Counted from the stretch's first letter, positions 1 to 8,286 are shown. The stretch is DNA of 39,243 bases from B1SED10-16 sp046498365 (GCA_046498365.1 JAWOAV010000037.1:1-39243), one strand, 5' to 3'. Program-made: numbers and translations. The notes: generated from the letters alone by a model not told the origin.

Positions 1-456
1 CCTGGTGAAATCATCATCCCCCGGGAAAAAGCGGTTTTCTACCTGGACGGACAGGGCTGCTGGCGGAACGAACACGGCAAATTCAGGAACAAGAAAATCA
101 TTGACTATTTTCACCGCGCCATATCCAGAGATGAAAATGGCTATTTTGTCATTCAGGACAAAGGAGGCGTGATCGAAAAGGTTTACTTCCCGTATGAAGA
201 CACGCCCCTTTTCGCCTTTGACGTTTACTTCGGCGCCGATGTCACCCTTCTCCTCAACACGGGAAAAGAGATCCCCCTGACACCGGAGCAGCTTTTCATC
301 AAAAGCGACAGCCTCTATCTTCAATCGACGGAGGGGCTGGTCAAGTTCACCGAACGGGCGCTGATGAAAATATCAGACACATTCGAAGAGGCAGAAGGCC
401 GCCTTTTCATCCGGATCGGCAGCCGGCTGTACCCGATCCCGGAAAAGGGGGAATAA
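1..456 (+). CDS. DUF1285-like hypothetical protein (5' partial)
   Basis: The reading frame is open from the first base of the window to a TAA, so the start lies upstream and about 151 C-terminal residues are seen. The visible part begins near a segment with a WRNEHGKF stretch, then IIDYFHRAISRDENGYFV, then a beta-rich region with LPLTP-like and RIGSRLYPI segments. The order (a short 'input' motif, a helix with RD-DGxY, then 'edtPLFAFDVYF') resembles the DUF1285 fold, but this is recalled by eye and is not certain. No membrane segment is visible in this part. An inverted repeat just after the stop may end transcription. The function is unknown. Confidence 0.6.
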   Translation, partial: PGEIIIPREKAVFYLDGQGCWRNEHGKFRNKKIIDYFHRAISRDENGYFVIQDKGGVIEKVYFPYEDTPLFAFDVYFGADVTLLLNTGKEIPLTPEQLFIKSDSLYLQSTEGLVKFTERALMKISDTFEEAEGRLFIRIGSRLYPIPEKGE

Positions 457-481
457 AACAGGGCGATCACCGGGATCGCCC
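452..481 (-). terminator. Intergenic hairpin, probable terminator for the Fe-S protein gene
   Basis: An 8-base perfect stem (GGGCGATC at 461-468, GATCGCCC at 474-481) with a five-base loop lies between two convergent genes. Read on the minus strand it is followed by TGTTTTATT, a weak U-tract, which fits termination of the leftward gene that stops at 535. It could act in both directions. Confidence 0.45.
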
Positions 482-534
482 CTTCATACCCTGCGGCTGC
501 AGGCCCTTCCAACTTCCGGTCTCTGATCTCCAGC

Positions 535-1596
535 CTATAGCTTCCCGCGGTACTGTGCAATGCGCATATACGTCTCCATGCCGTTTTCCGGCGGCTCGTA
601 GCGCAGTTCCCCGGCTTTCGGAACGAGACGGATGGCCTCCATGTCGCACGTGGTAACGCAGAGGCCGCAGCCGATGCAGCGCTTCAGGTCGACAACGGCT
701 TTTTCGTCCATGATTTCAATGGCATCCATCTGGCAGCGGTCGAGGCAGACTTCACACCCGGAGCACAGGTCTTCCTCCACCTGCGCATAATAGTTGCTCT
801 TGACCGCTTCCGCCGGGTTTTCCTGCAGCTGTAACGACCGAAGCATGCCGCAGCAATCTCCGCAGCAGGAGCACATGCCCCCCACGTGCTGCGAATTGAA
901 CGGCTGCATGACCAGGCCGGCTTTTTCGTTTTCGCGAATGATGCGCTTTGCCTCTTCCCTGTCAATATACCGCCCCATACCATTTTCCACGTAGTAATGC
1001 CCGTGGGAACCGAATACAAAACAGGTTTCCAGGGGCTTGCCGCAGCCCCTGTCCATCTTCTGCGCGGTGGTCCGGCATATGCACGGGGCAACGGCAATGA
1101 CTTTCTGGGAATCGACAATGGCCATGGCGTCTTCATAGGTCGCCACCGGCTGTTCCGGCACGAGCTCCGTGTTGATCGGGATGGACCGCATGACGGGCGT
1201 ATCCGTGGATTGAAAGCTCTTGCCGAGCCCCTTGTGAAAATATTCCTCCAGGTCCTCGGCCAGGTCCCTGTCAACGGTATTTAGCTGGAACTCGAATATC
1301 CCCACCACGAAAGGGATGGCCGAATAGCGGATCATCTCCCCCCGTTTATGCCGAAACAAAAGCCCCCTGCGCGCCATGTCCTCCATGTGTGCGGCGACCT
1401 CGGTTGCCTCTGCGCCCGTACGCTGGGCAACGGATTCCGGCGTTTCCAGCATGGGGGTCATGTCCAGAAAGCGCCGGGCATCTTCCGGAGAGAAAAGCTT
1501 CCGCAAAATACGGATCTCCACGCCGGTATCGGTTTTGGGGTATCCCGATCCCATGTCATCAAGGCGCTCCCGCAACTTCTCGTAAATATCGCTCAT
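535..1596 (-). CDS. 4Fe-4S ferredoxin-type protein with N-terminal helical/winged-helix-like domain
   Basis: A 353-residue cytoplasmic iron-sulfur protein. The N-terminal ~100 residues are helical and hold a LETPESVAQRTG...MEDMARRGLLFR stretch that looks like a winged-helix fold. The middle carries clustered cysteines (CICRTTAQKMDRGCGKPLETC and GMCSCCGDCCG). The C-terminus has two classic ferredoxin motifs, CSGCEVCLDRC and CIGCGLCVTTC, each with a fourth Cys that fits two [4Fe-4S] clusters. The start is supported by AAGGAGAG ten bases upstream of ATG. The gene stands alone. Such proteins are frequent in sulfate reducers and are usually assigned to electron transfer; the partner is not evident here. 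Confidence 0.85.
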   Translation of the reverse strand: MSDIYEKLRERLDDMGSGYPKTDTGVEIRILRKLFSPEDARRFLDMTPMLETPESVAQRTGAEATEVAAHMEDMARRGLLFRHKRGEMIRYSAIPFVVGIFEFQLNTVDRDLAEDLEEYFHKGLGKSFQSTDTPVMRSIPINTELVPEQPVATYEDAMAIVDSQKVIAVAPCICRTTAQKMDRGCGKPLETCFVFGSHGHYYVENGMGRYIDREEAKRIIRENEKAGLVMQPFNSQHVGGMCSCCGDCCGMLRSLQLQENPAEAVKSNYYAQVEEDLCSGCEVCLDRCQMDAIEIMDEKAVVDLKRCIGCGLCVTTCDMEAIRLVPKAGELRYEPPENGMETYMRIAQYRGKL

Positions 1597-1707
1597 TGGA
1601 TTTGATCTCTCCTTGGTGTATTGAAAAACGAATTTTGGCCCTTATCTGTTGCCTCCGTATGCACGCTCGCGCTATGCACAGAGCGGTGCGCTTCCGGAAC
1701 GCTTATT

Positions 1708-1797
1708 CCGTTTCGGGGTCGGGATCGGGCTCGGTATCGGTACTTGATCGCTTCGTTTCCTGGAAATTCGACCCCGATACCGACCCCGACCCCGACG
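1708..1797. repeat. Inverted GGNNTC hexamer repeat (site 1 of 3)
   Basis: The left arm is a run of hexamers of the form GGGGTC, GGGATC, GGGCTC, GGTATC. After about 30 bases the right arm carries the complementary run (GATACC, GACCCC, GACCCC). The arms align on TCGGTATCGG and can form a long GC-rich hairpin. Similar sequence is found at about 18154-18226 and 21867-21905. Confidence 0.7.
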
Positions 1798-1846
1798 CCG
1801 AAAAAACCGGCAACAATATCGTCAAATTCCTATATCTGATGCACTT

Positions 1847-1960
1847 GTAAAAAGTTCAAGATCAAGGCTTGCGTGATTTCGAAGAATGCAGTCACGCCTT
1901 TGGCGTGATGAGATTCTTAGAAATCACGCGTAACGCAGATATTGGATTTTTTACGGTGTC
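1847..1960. repeat. Dispersed palindromic repeat, copy A
   Basis: The outer ends GTAAAAAGTTCAAGATC and GATATTGGATTTTTTAC are near inverted repeats. They enclose an inner hairpin with arms GCGTGATTTC...AAGAAT and ATTCTT..AAATCACGC and a second inner stem around GTCACGCC/GGCGTGA. The tail (AACGCAGATATTGG.TTTTTAC) is shared with copies near 10803, 22303 and 29571. Confidence 0.8.
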
Positions 1961-2025
1961 ATCATTATCTACCATGAAAGGAAACCGATTCCCTGTCAAC
2001 AAAAAGGTGATACGGACAGGAAACC

Positions 2026-2805
2026 TCAATCCTTGTTGTTTATATCCAGATGCGTCGAGACGTCAGCGGCCAGATGCCGCCAGTTCCATACCGGGGCGAC
2101 CGAGGGATCGACCATGCCCGGCCACGGCCAACCCACCGGTAGGGGACTGGTAAAACACAATTGCGCTGAAGTAACGGGATGCGCTATGGTCAGGCGTTCG
2201 GCAAACAGTGCGATCTGTTTTTCCGGCATGGGACCGGATGCGCCATACCGGAGGTCCCCCATTAGCGGAAATCCCATATGGGCCAGCTGGGCTCGTATCT
2301 GGTGATGCCGGCCGGTTTCAAGGTCAACGGCGACAAGGCTTTTTGAAGAATCCGTTTCCATGACCCGGTAAAAAAGGCGGGCTTCCCGGCTTTCGGACGT
2401 GCTGGCGGCTACGATCCGGCTGGTGGCGGTGCGGGTCCGTTCGATTTGGTGGACCAGAGTGCCGGACGGTTTTTCCATGATCCCTTCGACCACCGCCAGG
2501 TAGCGTTTTTTCGGCGTCTTTTCCCGGAACTGCCTGCTGATACGCGCCGCCGCCTTGGATGTCCGGCAAAAAAGGACAACACCGGCAACCGGCCGGTCCA
2601 GGCGGTGCACCGTGGCCAGAAACACCCGGCCCGGTTTGTTGCAGCGAGCTTTGATCCAGGTCTTTGCCAGTGAAAGCAAAGAGACATCGTTTGTCTGATC
2701 CCCTTGCACAAGAAGCCCGGATGGCTTATAAAGGGCCAGAAGGTGGTTGTCCTCATACAGTACGGGCCATTGGGGTACAAAAAAACAGGGCGGTCGCAGA
2801 TTCAT
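2026..2805 (-). CDS. RluA-family RNA pseudouridine synthase
   Basis: A 259-residue enzyme that isomerises uridine to pseudouridine in rRNA or tRNA. The family signature HRLDRPVAG is at residues 68-76, with D70 as the expected catalytic aspartate. Upstream is the KPSGLLVQGD segment, and further on ETGRHHQIRAQLAHMGFPLMGDLRYG, the conserved 'GR.HQIR.H...G.P..GD..YG' block. No N-terminal S4 domain is present, so it resembles the short RluA/RluC-like catalytic forms. The exact target uridine cannot be told from sequence. It is divergent from the RsmG-TrmH gene, with both starts within 80 bases. The ribosome binding site before the ATG is weak. Confidence 0.85.
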   Translation of the reverse strand: MNLRPPCFFVPQWPVLYEDNHLLALYKPSGLLVQGDQTNDVSLLSLAKTWIKARCNKPGRVFLATVHRLDRPVAGVVLFCRTSKAAARISRQFREKTPKKRYLAVVEGIMEKPSGTLVHQIERTRTATSRIVAASTSESREARLFYRVMETDSSKSLVAVDLETGRHHQIRAQLAHMGFPLMGDLRYGASGPMPEKQIALFAERLTIAHPVTSAQLCFTSPLPVGWPWPGMVDPSVAPVWNWRHLAADVSTHLDINNKD

Positions 2806-2883
2806 TGTTCTTTATCCGTCGTAATATGGCACTGCCGGCTTGCGGTCCAACCCATACACCGTTGAAACGGATTGTCCGAAATC

Positions 2884-4386
2884 ATGGGAAAAAAAATCAT
2901 CCGTCCGCCTGGAACCCCGCGCCGCGGAAACGAAAAATCCGGGGAAAAAGCCCGCGGCAAAAAGGAAATGGCAGCGATTCTTGGCCGCGCCGGGATCCGG
3001 TTTTCCGAATTTCAGCTCGGGCAATTATGGTCCTACCACAACATCCTGCGCGAGCACAACACCCGGCTTAACCTGACCCGAATTCACAACTTCACCAACA
3101 TGGTGGAAAAGCTTTACGTGGATTCGATCCTTCCGGGAACGCTGATCGACCTTCCGTCGCCGCTGATCGATATCGGCACCGGTGCCGGCATGCCGGGGAT
3201 CCCCCTTGCAATCGGATTCCCGGAGATCCGGATCATCCTGGCCGAGAGCCGCCGGAACCGCGTTGAATTTCTCGAAGAAGTCGTTGACCGGCTCGGATTG
3301 AAAGACACGGCCGTATGCGGGAAAAAAATTTTCCCCCGGTTTCATATGCCCGTATCCGGGGTCATTACCCGCGCGGTCGAGCACATCGAACACACCCTGG
3401 AGCGGATAGAAGGGTGCCTGGCGCAAAACGGCCTGGCCGTGTTCATGAAAGGGCCGGGATGCAATGATGAAATCGAGGCGGCAAAGACCCGTTTTTCAGG
3501 CAGCTACCGCCTTGCGAAAGACATGGCATATGTCATTCCGCATACGCCGCACCAGCGCCGGCTCGTGGTCTTTCAACGAAAAAACGCCCCCCTGTGGCAG
3601 GTACGGGAAAACATCATGGCCGACGACCGGCTTCGCGAAATTGAAAGCGAGCAGAACCAGACCTATAAGGACCTGAAAAAGCTGTTGACGGTAAAAGGCA
3701 TCAAAAAATCGGAAAAGGCGCTGATCGCCGGAAAAAAGATCGTGGATGAGGCCATGGCCGCCTTTCCCGAACGCTGCATCGCCTGGATATCGAGCGCCGA
3801 ACACGGACCGCCGCCGGACGGCCTTGCCCCGCACATGCACTGGTATTTGCTTTCTCCATCGCTTTTCCGGGAGTTGGACGCATCCGGAACCGATTCGCCG
3901 CTGCTGTTGATCCGGGTGCCCGCCCCCGGCGCCTGGCGCCCGGAAGACGGGTTTGCCTACGGCTGCACCGTGATGATCCCTTTCCAGGATCCGGAAAACG
4001 TGGGCACGCTGATCCGATCGGCCGTTGCATTCGGCGTAAAACGGGTTCTCCTTCTTTCCGAAGCTGCCCACCCCTATCATCCCAAGGCCATGCGGGCATC
4101 GGGCGGGGCCGTGCTCCGGGTGGATTTGCTGATGGGCCCCTCAATACAGGAGATTCCGCCGGAACTGCCGGTCGTCTGTCTCTCCGGTGAAGGAACGGAT
4201 ATTACGCAATATGAATTCCCCGGGGCCTTCGGCCTGCTCCCCGGGATCGAAGGCACAGGCATCCCGTACCCCCTGCGCGAAAACGCCGTGTCCATTCCCA
4301 TCAGCAGGGACGTGGAATCGCTGAACGCGGCCACAGCGGCCGCGATCGCCCTGTACGAATGGTCCGGACGGCAGGAAAATGGGTGA
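2884..4386 (+). CDS. Fused RsmG (16S rRNA m7G527) methyltransferase and TrmH/SpoU-family 2'-O-methyltransferase
   Basis: A 500-residue two-domain protein. The N-terminal half (to about residue 235) is an RsmG-type class I methyltransferase, with the AdoMet loop DIGTGAGMPGIPLAI near residue 95 and the family's YHNILREHNTRLNLTRI segment before it. The C-terminal half (about 245-500) is a SpoU/TrmH knotted methyltransferase with its three motifs: DPENVGTLIRSAVAFGV (near 368), GLLPGIEGTGIP, and IPISRDVESLNAATAAAIALYE. In most bacteria these are separate genes. No stop or frameshift separates the halves. A TTG at 2872 could extend it by four residues; ATG 2884 is chosen. The next gene starts six bases after the stop, so the two are probably cotranscribed. 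The RsmG target is inferred from family; that of the SpoU domain is unknown. Confidence 0.85.
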   Translation: MGKKIIRPPGTPRRGNEKSGEKARGKKEMAAILGRAGIRFSEFQLGQLWSYHNILREHNTRLNLTRIHNFTNMVEKLYVDSILPGTLIDLPSPLIDIGTGAGMPGIPLAIGFPEIRIILAESRRNRVEFLEEVVDRLGLKDTAVCGKKIFPRFHMPVSGVITRAVEHIEHTLERIEGCLAQNGLAVFMKGPGCNDEIEAAKTRFSGSYRLAKDMAYVIPHTPHQRRLVVFQRKNAPLWQVRENIMADDRLREIESEQNQTYKDLKKLLTVKGIKKSEKALIAGKKIVDEAMAAFPERCIAWISSAEHGPPPDGLAPHMHWYLLSPSLFRELDASGTDSPLLLIRVPAPGAWRPEDGFAYGCTVMIPFQDPENVGTLIRSAVAFGVKRVLLLSEAAHPYHPKAMRASGGAVLRVDLLMGPSIQEIPPELPVVCLSGEGTDITQYEFPGAFGLLPGIEGTGIPYPLRENAVSIPISRDVESLNAATAAAIALYEWSGRQENG

Positions 4387-4392
4387 CGCGTA

Positions 4393-6081
4393 ATGGCATT
4401 TCTTCCAGCCACGAAAAAAGAAATGAACGAACGGGGATGGGATTTTCTCGATGTGATCCTTATCACCGGAGATGCCTATATCGACTCCCCGTACTGCGGT
4501 GTTGCCGTAATCGGGAAGGTGCTGGCGGCCGCCGGATTTCGCACGGGGATCATTGCGCAGCCGGATATGGACAGCGATCGCGATATCGCGCGCCTGGGCG
4601 AGCCGAGCCTTTTCTGGGGGGTAACGGCCGGCTCCATGGATTCCATGGTCGCCAATTACACGGCAACAAAAAAATTCCGCAAAACCTGCGACATGACCCC
4701 GGGCGGGAAAAACACCCGGCGCCCGGACCGGGCAAGCATTGTGTATACCAACCTGATCCGCCGGTATTTCAAAAATACGAAGCCGATCGTTCTGGGCGGC
4801 ATCGAGGCCGGGCTCCGGCGCATCTCCCATTACGACTTCTGGAGCGATGCCGTCCGCCGCTCCATCCTCTTTGACGCAAAAGCCGACCTGCTGGTCTACG
4901 GCATGGGGGAAAAAGCGGTGGTGGCGATCGCCCGGCGGCTGGCGTCAGGACTCCCGGCGGAAGGCATCCGCGGCACCTGCCATGCCGGCAGCCATGCCCT
5001 GGAAGGGTATACCCTCCTGCCATCTCATGATGCCGTGTGCAGGGACAAAGAAGCGTTTGCCCGGATGTTTGACACCTTTTACCATAACAACGACCCCCTT
5101 ACAGCCAGCGGGTTGTGCCAGCGCCAGGATACGCGTTTTCTCATTCACCACCCGCCGCAGTCTCCGCCGGACACGAATGAACTGGACCGCATCCACGAAA
5201 TGGACTACCAGCGTGAGGCGCATCCCTGTCATGCGTCCGAAGGCCCTGTGCGCGCGCTTGAAACCATACGGTTTTCCATTACCACGCACCGGGGATGCTA
5301 CGGGGAATGTCGCTTCTGTGCCATTGCCGTGCACCAGGGGCGCACCATTATAGAGAGAAGCGAGGCATCCATCCTGCGGGAAGCCCAAGCAATGACCCGA
5401 CACCCCCGTTTCAAAGGAATTATCCAGGATGTGGGCGGCCCCACGGCCAACATGTACGGCATTGAATGCGACGTCAAGCGTAAAAAAGGCATCTGCCGGC
5501 ACAAGCGCTGCCTTGCCCCCCGCATCTGCAAAAACCTTCCGGTCAATCACATGCGCCAGCTCGGGTTGTTGCAACGGTTACGGGGGGTAAAAGGCGTAAG
5601 AAAAGTGTTTATCGGCTCCGGGATACGCCACGATATGATCCTCCATGACAGAAAATGGGGGCAAAGATACCTGGAGGAGATCGTATCGCACCACGTCTCT
5701 GGGCAGCTCAAGATCGCGCCGGAACACTCGGAGGACCCTATCCTGTCTCTCATGGGAAAACCGGACATCAAGCAGACAACGGATTTTATTTCCCGTTTTA
5801 CCAAGGCAACAAGGAAATCCGGCAAAAACCAGTATTTAACCTGCTATTTTATCGCAGCCCACCCGGGATGCACCATGGAAGACATGCGCCGGCTGAAGTC
5901 GTTTGCCAAAAGCACGCTTGGATTCGTTCCGGAGCAGGTCCAGATTTTCACACCTGCGCCATCCACGTTTTCCACGCTGATGTATTATACGGAGCGGGAC
6001 TGCGATACGGGGAAAACCGTCTATGTTGAGAAGGACCGTGTAAAAAAGGAAAAGCAGAAACAGATCCTTCAGGAAGGGTGA
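4393..6081 (+). CDS. YgiQ-family radical SAM protein (UPF0313)
   Basis: A 562-residue member of the YgiQ family, whose biochemical reaction is not established. The N-terminus reads FLPATKKEMNERGWDFLDVILITGDAYIDSPYCGVAVIGKVL, the typical family opening. The radical SAM cluster motif CYGECRFC gives cysteines at residues 302, 306 and 309. A later Cys-rich segment (KRKKGICRHKRCLAPRIC) and the HPGCTMEDM...FVPEQVQIFTPAPSTFSTLMYYTE block are also family hallmarks. It starts six bases after the RsmG-TrmH stop. At 562 residues it is shorter than many homologues, which carry a longer C-terminal tail; the core appears complete. Confidence 0.92.
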   Translation: MAFLPATKKEMNERGWDFLDVILITGDAYIDSPYCGVAVIGKVLAAAGFRTGIIAQPDMDSDRDIARLGEPSLFWGVTAGSMDSMVANYTATKKFRKTCDMTPGGKNTRRPDRASIVYTNLIRRYFKNTKPIVLGGIEAGLRRISHYDFWSDAVRRSILFDAKADLLVYGMGEKAVVAIARRLASGLPAEGIRGTCHAGSHALEGYTLLPSHDAVCRDKEAFARMFDTFYHNNDPLTASGLCQRQDTRFLIHHPPQSPPDTNELDRIHEMDYQREAHPCHASEGPVRALETIRFSITTHRGCYGECRFCAIAVHQGRTIIERSEASILREAQAMTRHPRFKGIIQDVGGPTANMYGIECDVKRKKGICRHKRCLAPRICKNLPVNHMRQLGLLQRLRGVKGVRKVFIGSGIRHDMILHDRKWGQRYLEEIVSHHVSGQLKIAPEHSEDPILSLMGKPDIKQTTDFISRFTKATRKSGKNQYLTCYFIAAHPGCTMEDMRRLKSFAKSTLGFVPEQVQIFTPAPSTFSTLMYYTERDCDTGKTVYVEKDRVKKEKQKQILQEG

Positions 6082-6101
6082 TACCGGAGTCTCCTGAGCT
6101 C

Positions 6102-6962
6102 CTACTCCTCCTTCAGCCACTCTTGTATCTCCGGCATGAAATACGCCAGTCCTTCCAGCACGCCTGCCGAATAATTGCCGTTCATATCCAGAAACCCACC
6201 TTCCGCCAGATAAAGATTGAATTCAAACCCTTTTTGCGACGATATCTCAACCGCCTGCCGGCAGATATCTTCCGGCGCATTTTTTACAACCACGGCCTTG
6301 AACCCGCTGGTCAGGGCGGGAAGATCGTTTCCGGAATCCCCCGCATACACCACGCGGGACAAATCAAATGATAATTTTTCAACTATATAATAGACGGCAT
6401 GCATTTTTGTGGCGCGTTCGGGCAAAACATCCACGAGCCCGGTATGAGCTATTTCATCGATGCTGGTAATCACGCTTGCCCGCACCCCGTTTTCAGAAAG
6501 GCGCCCTTTTATCCTTTCTGCAAGTGCATCCAGATTCGCCCGCACGTCCACGTAGAAACTGAGCTTGAAATCCTTTTGCTTTTTTTCTTCCTGGAGGCGC
6601 AGCATTTCCAAATCCGCAAGCATTTCCGCCAGATCGCCACGACTTTTGCCGTTCCAGTCGGCTGCGATGTGTTGTTTCCAATCCGGCCACTCGGTAAATG
6701 CCGGTTTTTCCGGCGTGCCGCCGACACTGTAAATAGCCGTCCCCACATCTCCGACGGCAATGTCCGGCAGGGGGAGCTCCCAGGTTTTTACGGCATCGGC
6801 GATCAGTACCGTGTCCCGACCGGTGACATACACCAGCGACAATTCCGGCCGTTTTGCCAGGCGACGCAGCAGGGGCCGGGCATCCGGGGATTCCGGCTGG
6901 TATCCATTGGGGATGATCGTACGGTCAAGATCGCTGCAGAGAAGAATTTTTCCATTGTTCAT
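6102..6962 (-). CDS. HAD-superfamily phosphatase, sucrose-phosphate-phosphatase-like
   Basis: A 286-residue HAD hydrolase of the Cof/SPP (type IIB cap) class. The nucleophile motif is SDLDRT near residues 10-15, motif II is in YVTGRDT, and the C-terminal GDSGND supplies the Mg2+-binding aspartates. The frame is open upstream to 7205, but that extension is charged low-complexity and covers the promoter of the divergent gene, so ATG 6962, with AGGGA upstream, is chosen. The substrate is probably a sugar phosphate, and it could act in sucrose or glucosylglycerate-type solute synthesis. No synthase is seen nearby. It is convergent with ygiQ. Confidence 0.75.
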   Translation of the reverse strand: MNNGKILLCSDLDRTIIPNGYQPESPDARPLLRRLAKRPELSLVYVTGRDTVLIADAVKTWELPLPDIAVGDVGTAIYSVGGTPEKPAFTEWPDWKQHIAADWNGKSRGDLAEMLADLEMLRLQEEKKQKDFKLSFYVDVRANLDALAERIKGRLSENGVRASVITSIDEIAHTGLVDVLPERATKMHAVYYIVEKLSFDLSRVVYAGDSGNDLPALTSGFKAVVVKNAPEDICRQAVEISSQKGFEFNLYLAEGGFLDMNGNYSAGVLEGLAYFMPEIQEWLKEE

Positions 6963-7182
6963 TTGTGAAGTCCCTGAATCTGGCCCGGCGGCATGGGGTA
7001 TCGTATCCGGCGTCCCACCTTTTTTTTCATTGCTTTTCTCTGTGAGTCTTCCCGCATTTTCTACCCGACGTGATCTTTTTTTGAGATGGCCTGCACTATT
7101 ATTATACATCCGGGGCTCTTTTTCAAGTATCCGGTTACAAGAGAGAAGAGCGATCAAAAATCCACCGGAGCCGAAAAACGGG

Positions 7183-7211
7183 TTGACATGGCTCTTCCCA
7201 GGCATTATTGT
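7183..7211 (+). promoter_or_regulatory. Sigma-70-type promoter for the NifX-like gene
   Basis: A perfect -35 TTGACA at 7183-7188, a 17-base spacer, and -10 TATTGT at 7206-7211. The leader to the ATG at 7306 is about 90 bases and contains a near-perfect palindrome, GGTAACCGGTTATCC (7270-7284), which might be an operator. Confidence 0.6.
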
Positions 7212-7305
7212 CTTTTGCTCATATGCTCAGATACGGCTCCTGAAAAGCCATCTGATAAAAAAAACAAGCGGTAACCGGTTATCCTATAAATAAAAAGGAG
7301 AAACA

Positions 7306-7704
7306 ATGAATACACTGATCGCTGTCCCATCCAACCAGCCCGGCGGGCTTGACGCGCCCCTGGGCGCCCATTTCGGTCATTGCGATGTCTACACACTCAT
7401 TTCGGTGTCCAATGGCGAAATCGCAAACGTTGACGTGATTCCCAACATCCCCCACCAGCAGGGGGGGTGCATGGCACCCGTCCGGTACCTGGCGGACAAG
7501 GGCGTAAAAAAGCTGATCGCCGGCGGCATGGGCATGCGCCCGCTCATGGGGTTTAATGAAGTGGGCATAAAAGTTTACCACGGCGGCCCGGCGCGGGCGG
7601 TGAAAGATGCGGTAACTTTCCTGATCCAGGGGGACCTGCAACAGTTTTCAACGGAACATACCTGCGGGGCCAAGGATCCGGCCCACCAGTGCGGCGGCCA
7701 TTAG
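7306..7704 (+). CDS. NifX/NifB-type dinitrogenase iron-molybdenum cofactor-binding family protein
   Basis: A 132-residue small cytoplasmic protein of the NifX/NafY/Mo-Fe cluster-binding fold. It opens MNTLIAVPSNQPGGLDAPLGAHFGHCDVYTLISV, where 'APLGAHFGHC' is the family's conserved cofactor-pocket segment, and later has CMAPVRYLADKGVKKLIAGGMGMRPLMGF. The C-terminus ends in an unusual Cys/His-rich tail (HTCGAKDPAHQCGGH) that may bind metal. AAAAGGAG lies seven bases before ATG. No nif gene is nearby, and stand-alone members are common in anaerobes, so a role in nitrogenase assembly should not be assumed. The family name is firm; the bound cluster is inferred. Confidence 0.85.
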   Translation: MNTLIAVPSNQPGGLDAPLGAHFGHCDVYTLISVSNGEIANVDVIPNIPHQQGGCMAPVRYLADKGVKKLIAGGMGMRPLMGFNEVGIKVYHGGPARAVKDAVTFLIQGDLQQFSTEHTCGAKDPAHQCGGH

Positions 7705-7744
7705 CCGGATGAAAATCCATTGTAAAAATTTTTCCACCCACCCC

Positions 7745-7772
7745 TTGAAATCAAGGGCGCGATGATTATTCT
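7745..7772 (+). promoter_or_regulatory. Candidate promoter of the Hsp20 gene
   Basis: CTTGAAA, which matches the heat-shock sigma-32 -35 element, is followed after 16 bases by TATTCT. The -35 lies in a short inverted repeat (CTTGA-AA-TCAAG). The -10 is not the CCCCATNT expected of sigma-32, so the assignment to heat-shock control is tentative. Confidence 0.35.
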
Positions 7773-7827
7773 ATAAATAAACAAGATGCTAATATAATAA
7801 CAAATTCTTAAACAAGGAGGTGTTATT

Positions 7828-8268
7828 ATGGCACTTGCAAGAACAAATCCGTGGGCAGCATTACCAACGCTTCAGAATCGTGTAAACCGGCTTTTTGATG
7901 ACATGTTTCCCGAAATCAGCGCCGGGGATGATATGGGCCTGATGGATTGGCGGCCCGTTGTGGACACTTATGAAAAGGACAATGCCATTGTGGTCAATGC
8001 GGAGCTTCCCGGTGTCAAAAAGGAAGACATCTCCATTGATGTGAAAAACAACATGCTGACCATCAGCGGGGAACGAAAAGACGAGGAAAACATACACGAG
8101 GACGATTATTACAGAAACGAACGGTTTTACGGAAGGTTCCAGCGGTCATTTACATTGCCCGACAATGTGGACGCCGACAAGGTGGATGCTACATACAAAG
8201 ACGGGGTGCTGGAAGTGAAAATTCCGAAAACTGAAGACAGTGCCAGAAAGAAAATCGAAGTGAAGTAA
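7828..8268 (+). CDS. Small heat shock protein, Hsp20/alpha-crystallin family
   Basis: A 146-residue ATP-independent holdase chaperone that keeps unfolding proteins soluble until ClpB/DnaK can act. The alpha-crystallin domain runs from about residue 38 to 140 and includes the conserved DNVDADKVDATYKDGVLEVKIPK stretch, with the usual A-x-x-x-n-GVL motif. The N-terminus (NPWAALPTLQNRVNRLFDDMF) is the typical oligomerisation arm. AGGAGGTG lies eight bases upstream of ATG, a very strong ribosome binding site, and a strong terminator follows the stop by 20 bases. It therefore forms its own transcript. Confidence 0.95.
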   Translation: MALARTNPWAALPTLQNRVNRLFDDMFPEISAGDDMGLMDWRPVVDTYEKDNAIVVNAELPGVKKEDISIDVKNNMLTISGERKDEENIHEDDYYRNERFYGRFQRSFTLPDNVDADKVDATYKDGVLEVKIPKTEDSARKKIEVK

Positions 8269-8286
8269 TGCACTACGCCTGACAGG

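Larger units (their letters stand above)
1597..2025. other. Repeat-rich intergenic region
   Basis: About 430 bases between the start of the Fe-S gene and the stop of the RluA gene. I see no convincing gene. It holds a hairpin of GGNNTC hexamers (about 1708-1797) and one copy of a dispersed palindromic repeat (about 1847-1960), listed separately. Open frames across it encode only low-complexity Gly-Ser or Asp-Pro translations of the hexamers. Confidence 0.6.

Noticed and set aside
1389..1850. An open frame with Gly-Ser and Asp-Pro repeats
   Set aside because: It runs antisense through the Fe-S gene start and through the intergenic GGNNTC repeats; the peptide repeats come only from the hexamer DNA.
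6963..7205. An 81-residue N-terminal extension of the HAD phosphatase
   Set aside because: It is charged low-complexity sequence, overlaps the promoter of the divergent gene, and the HAD motif normally lies near the N-terminus.
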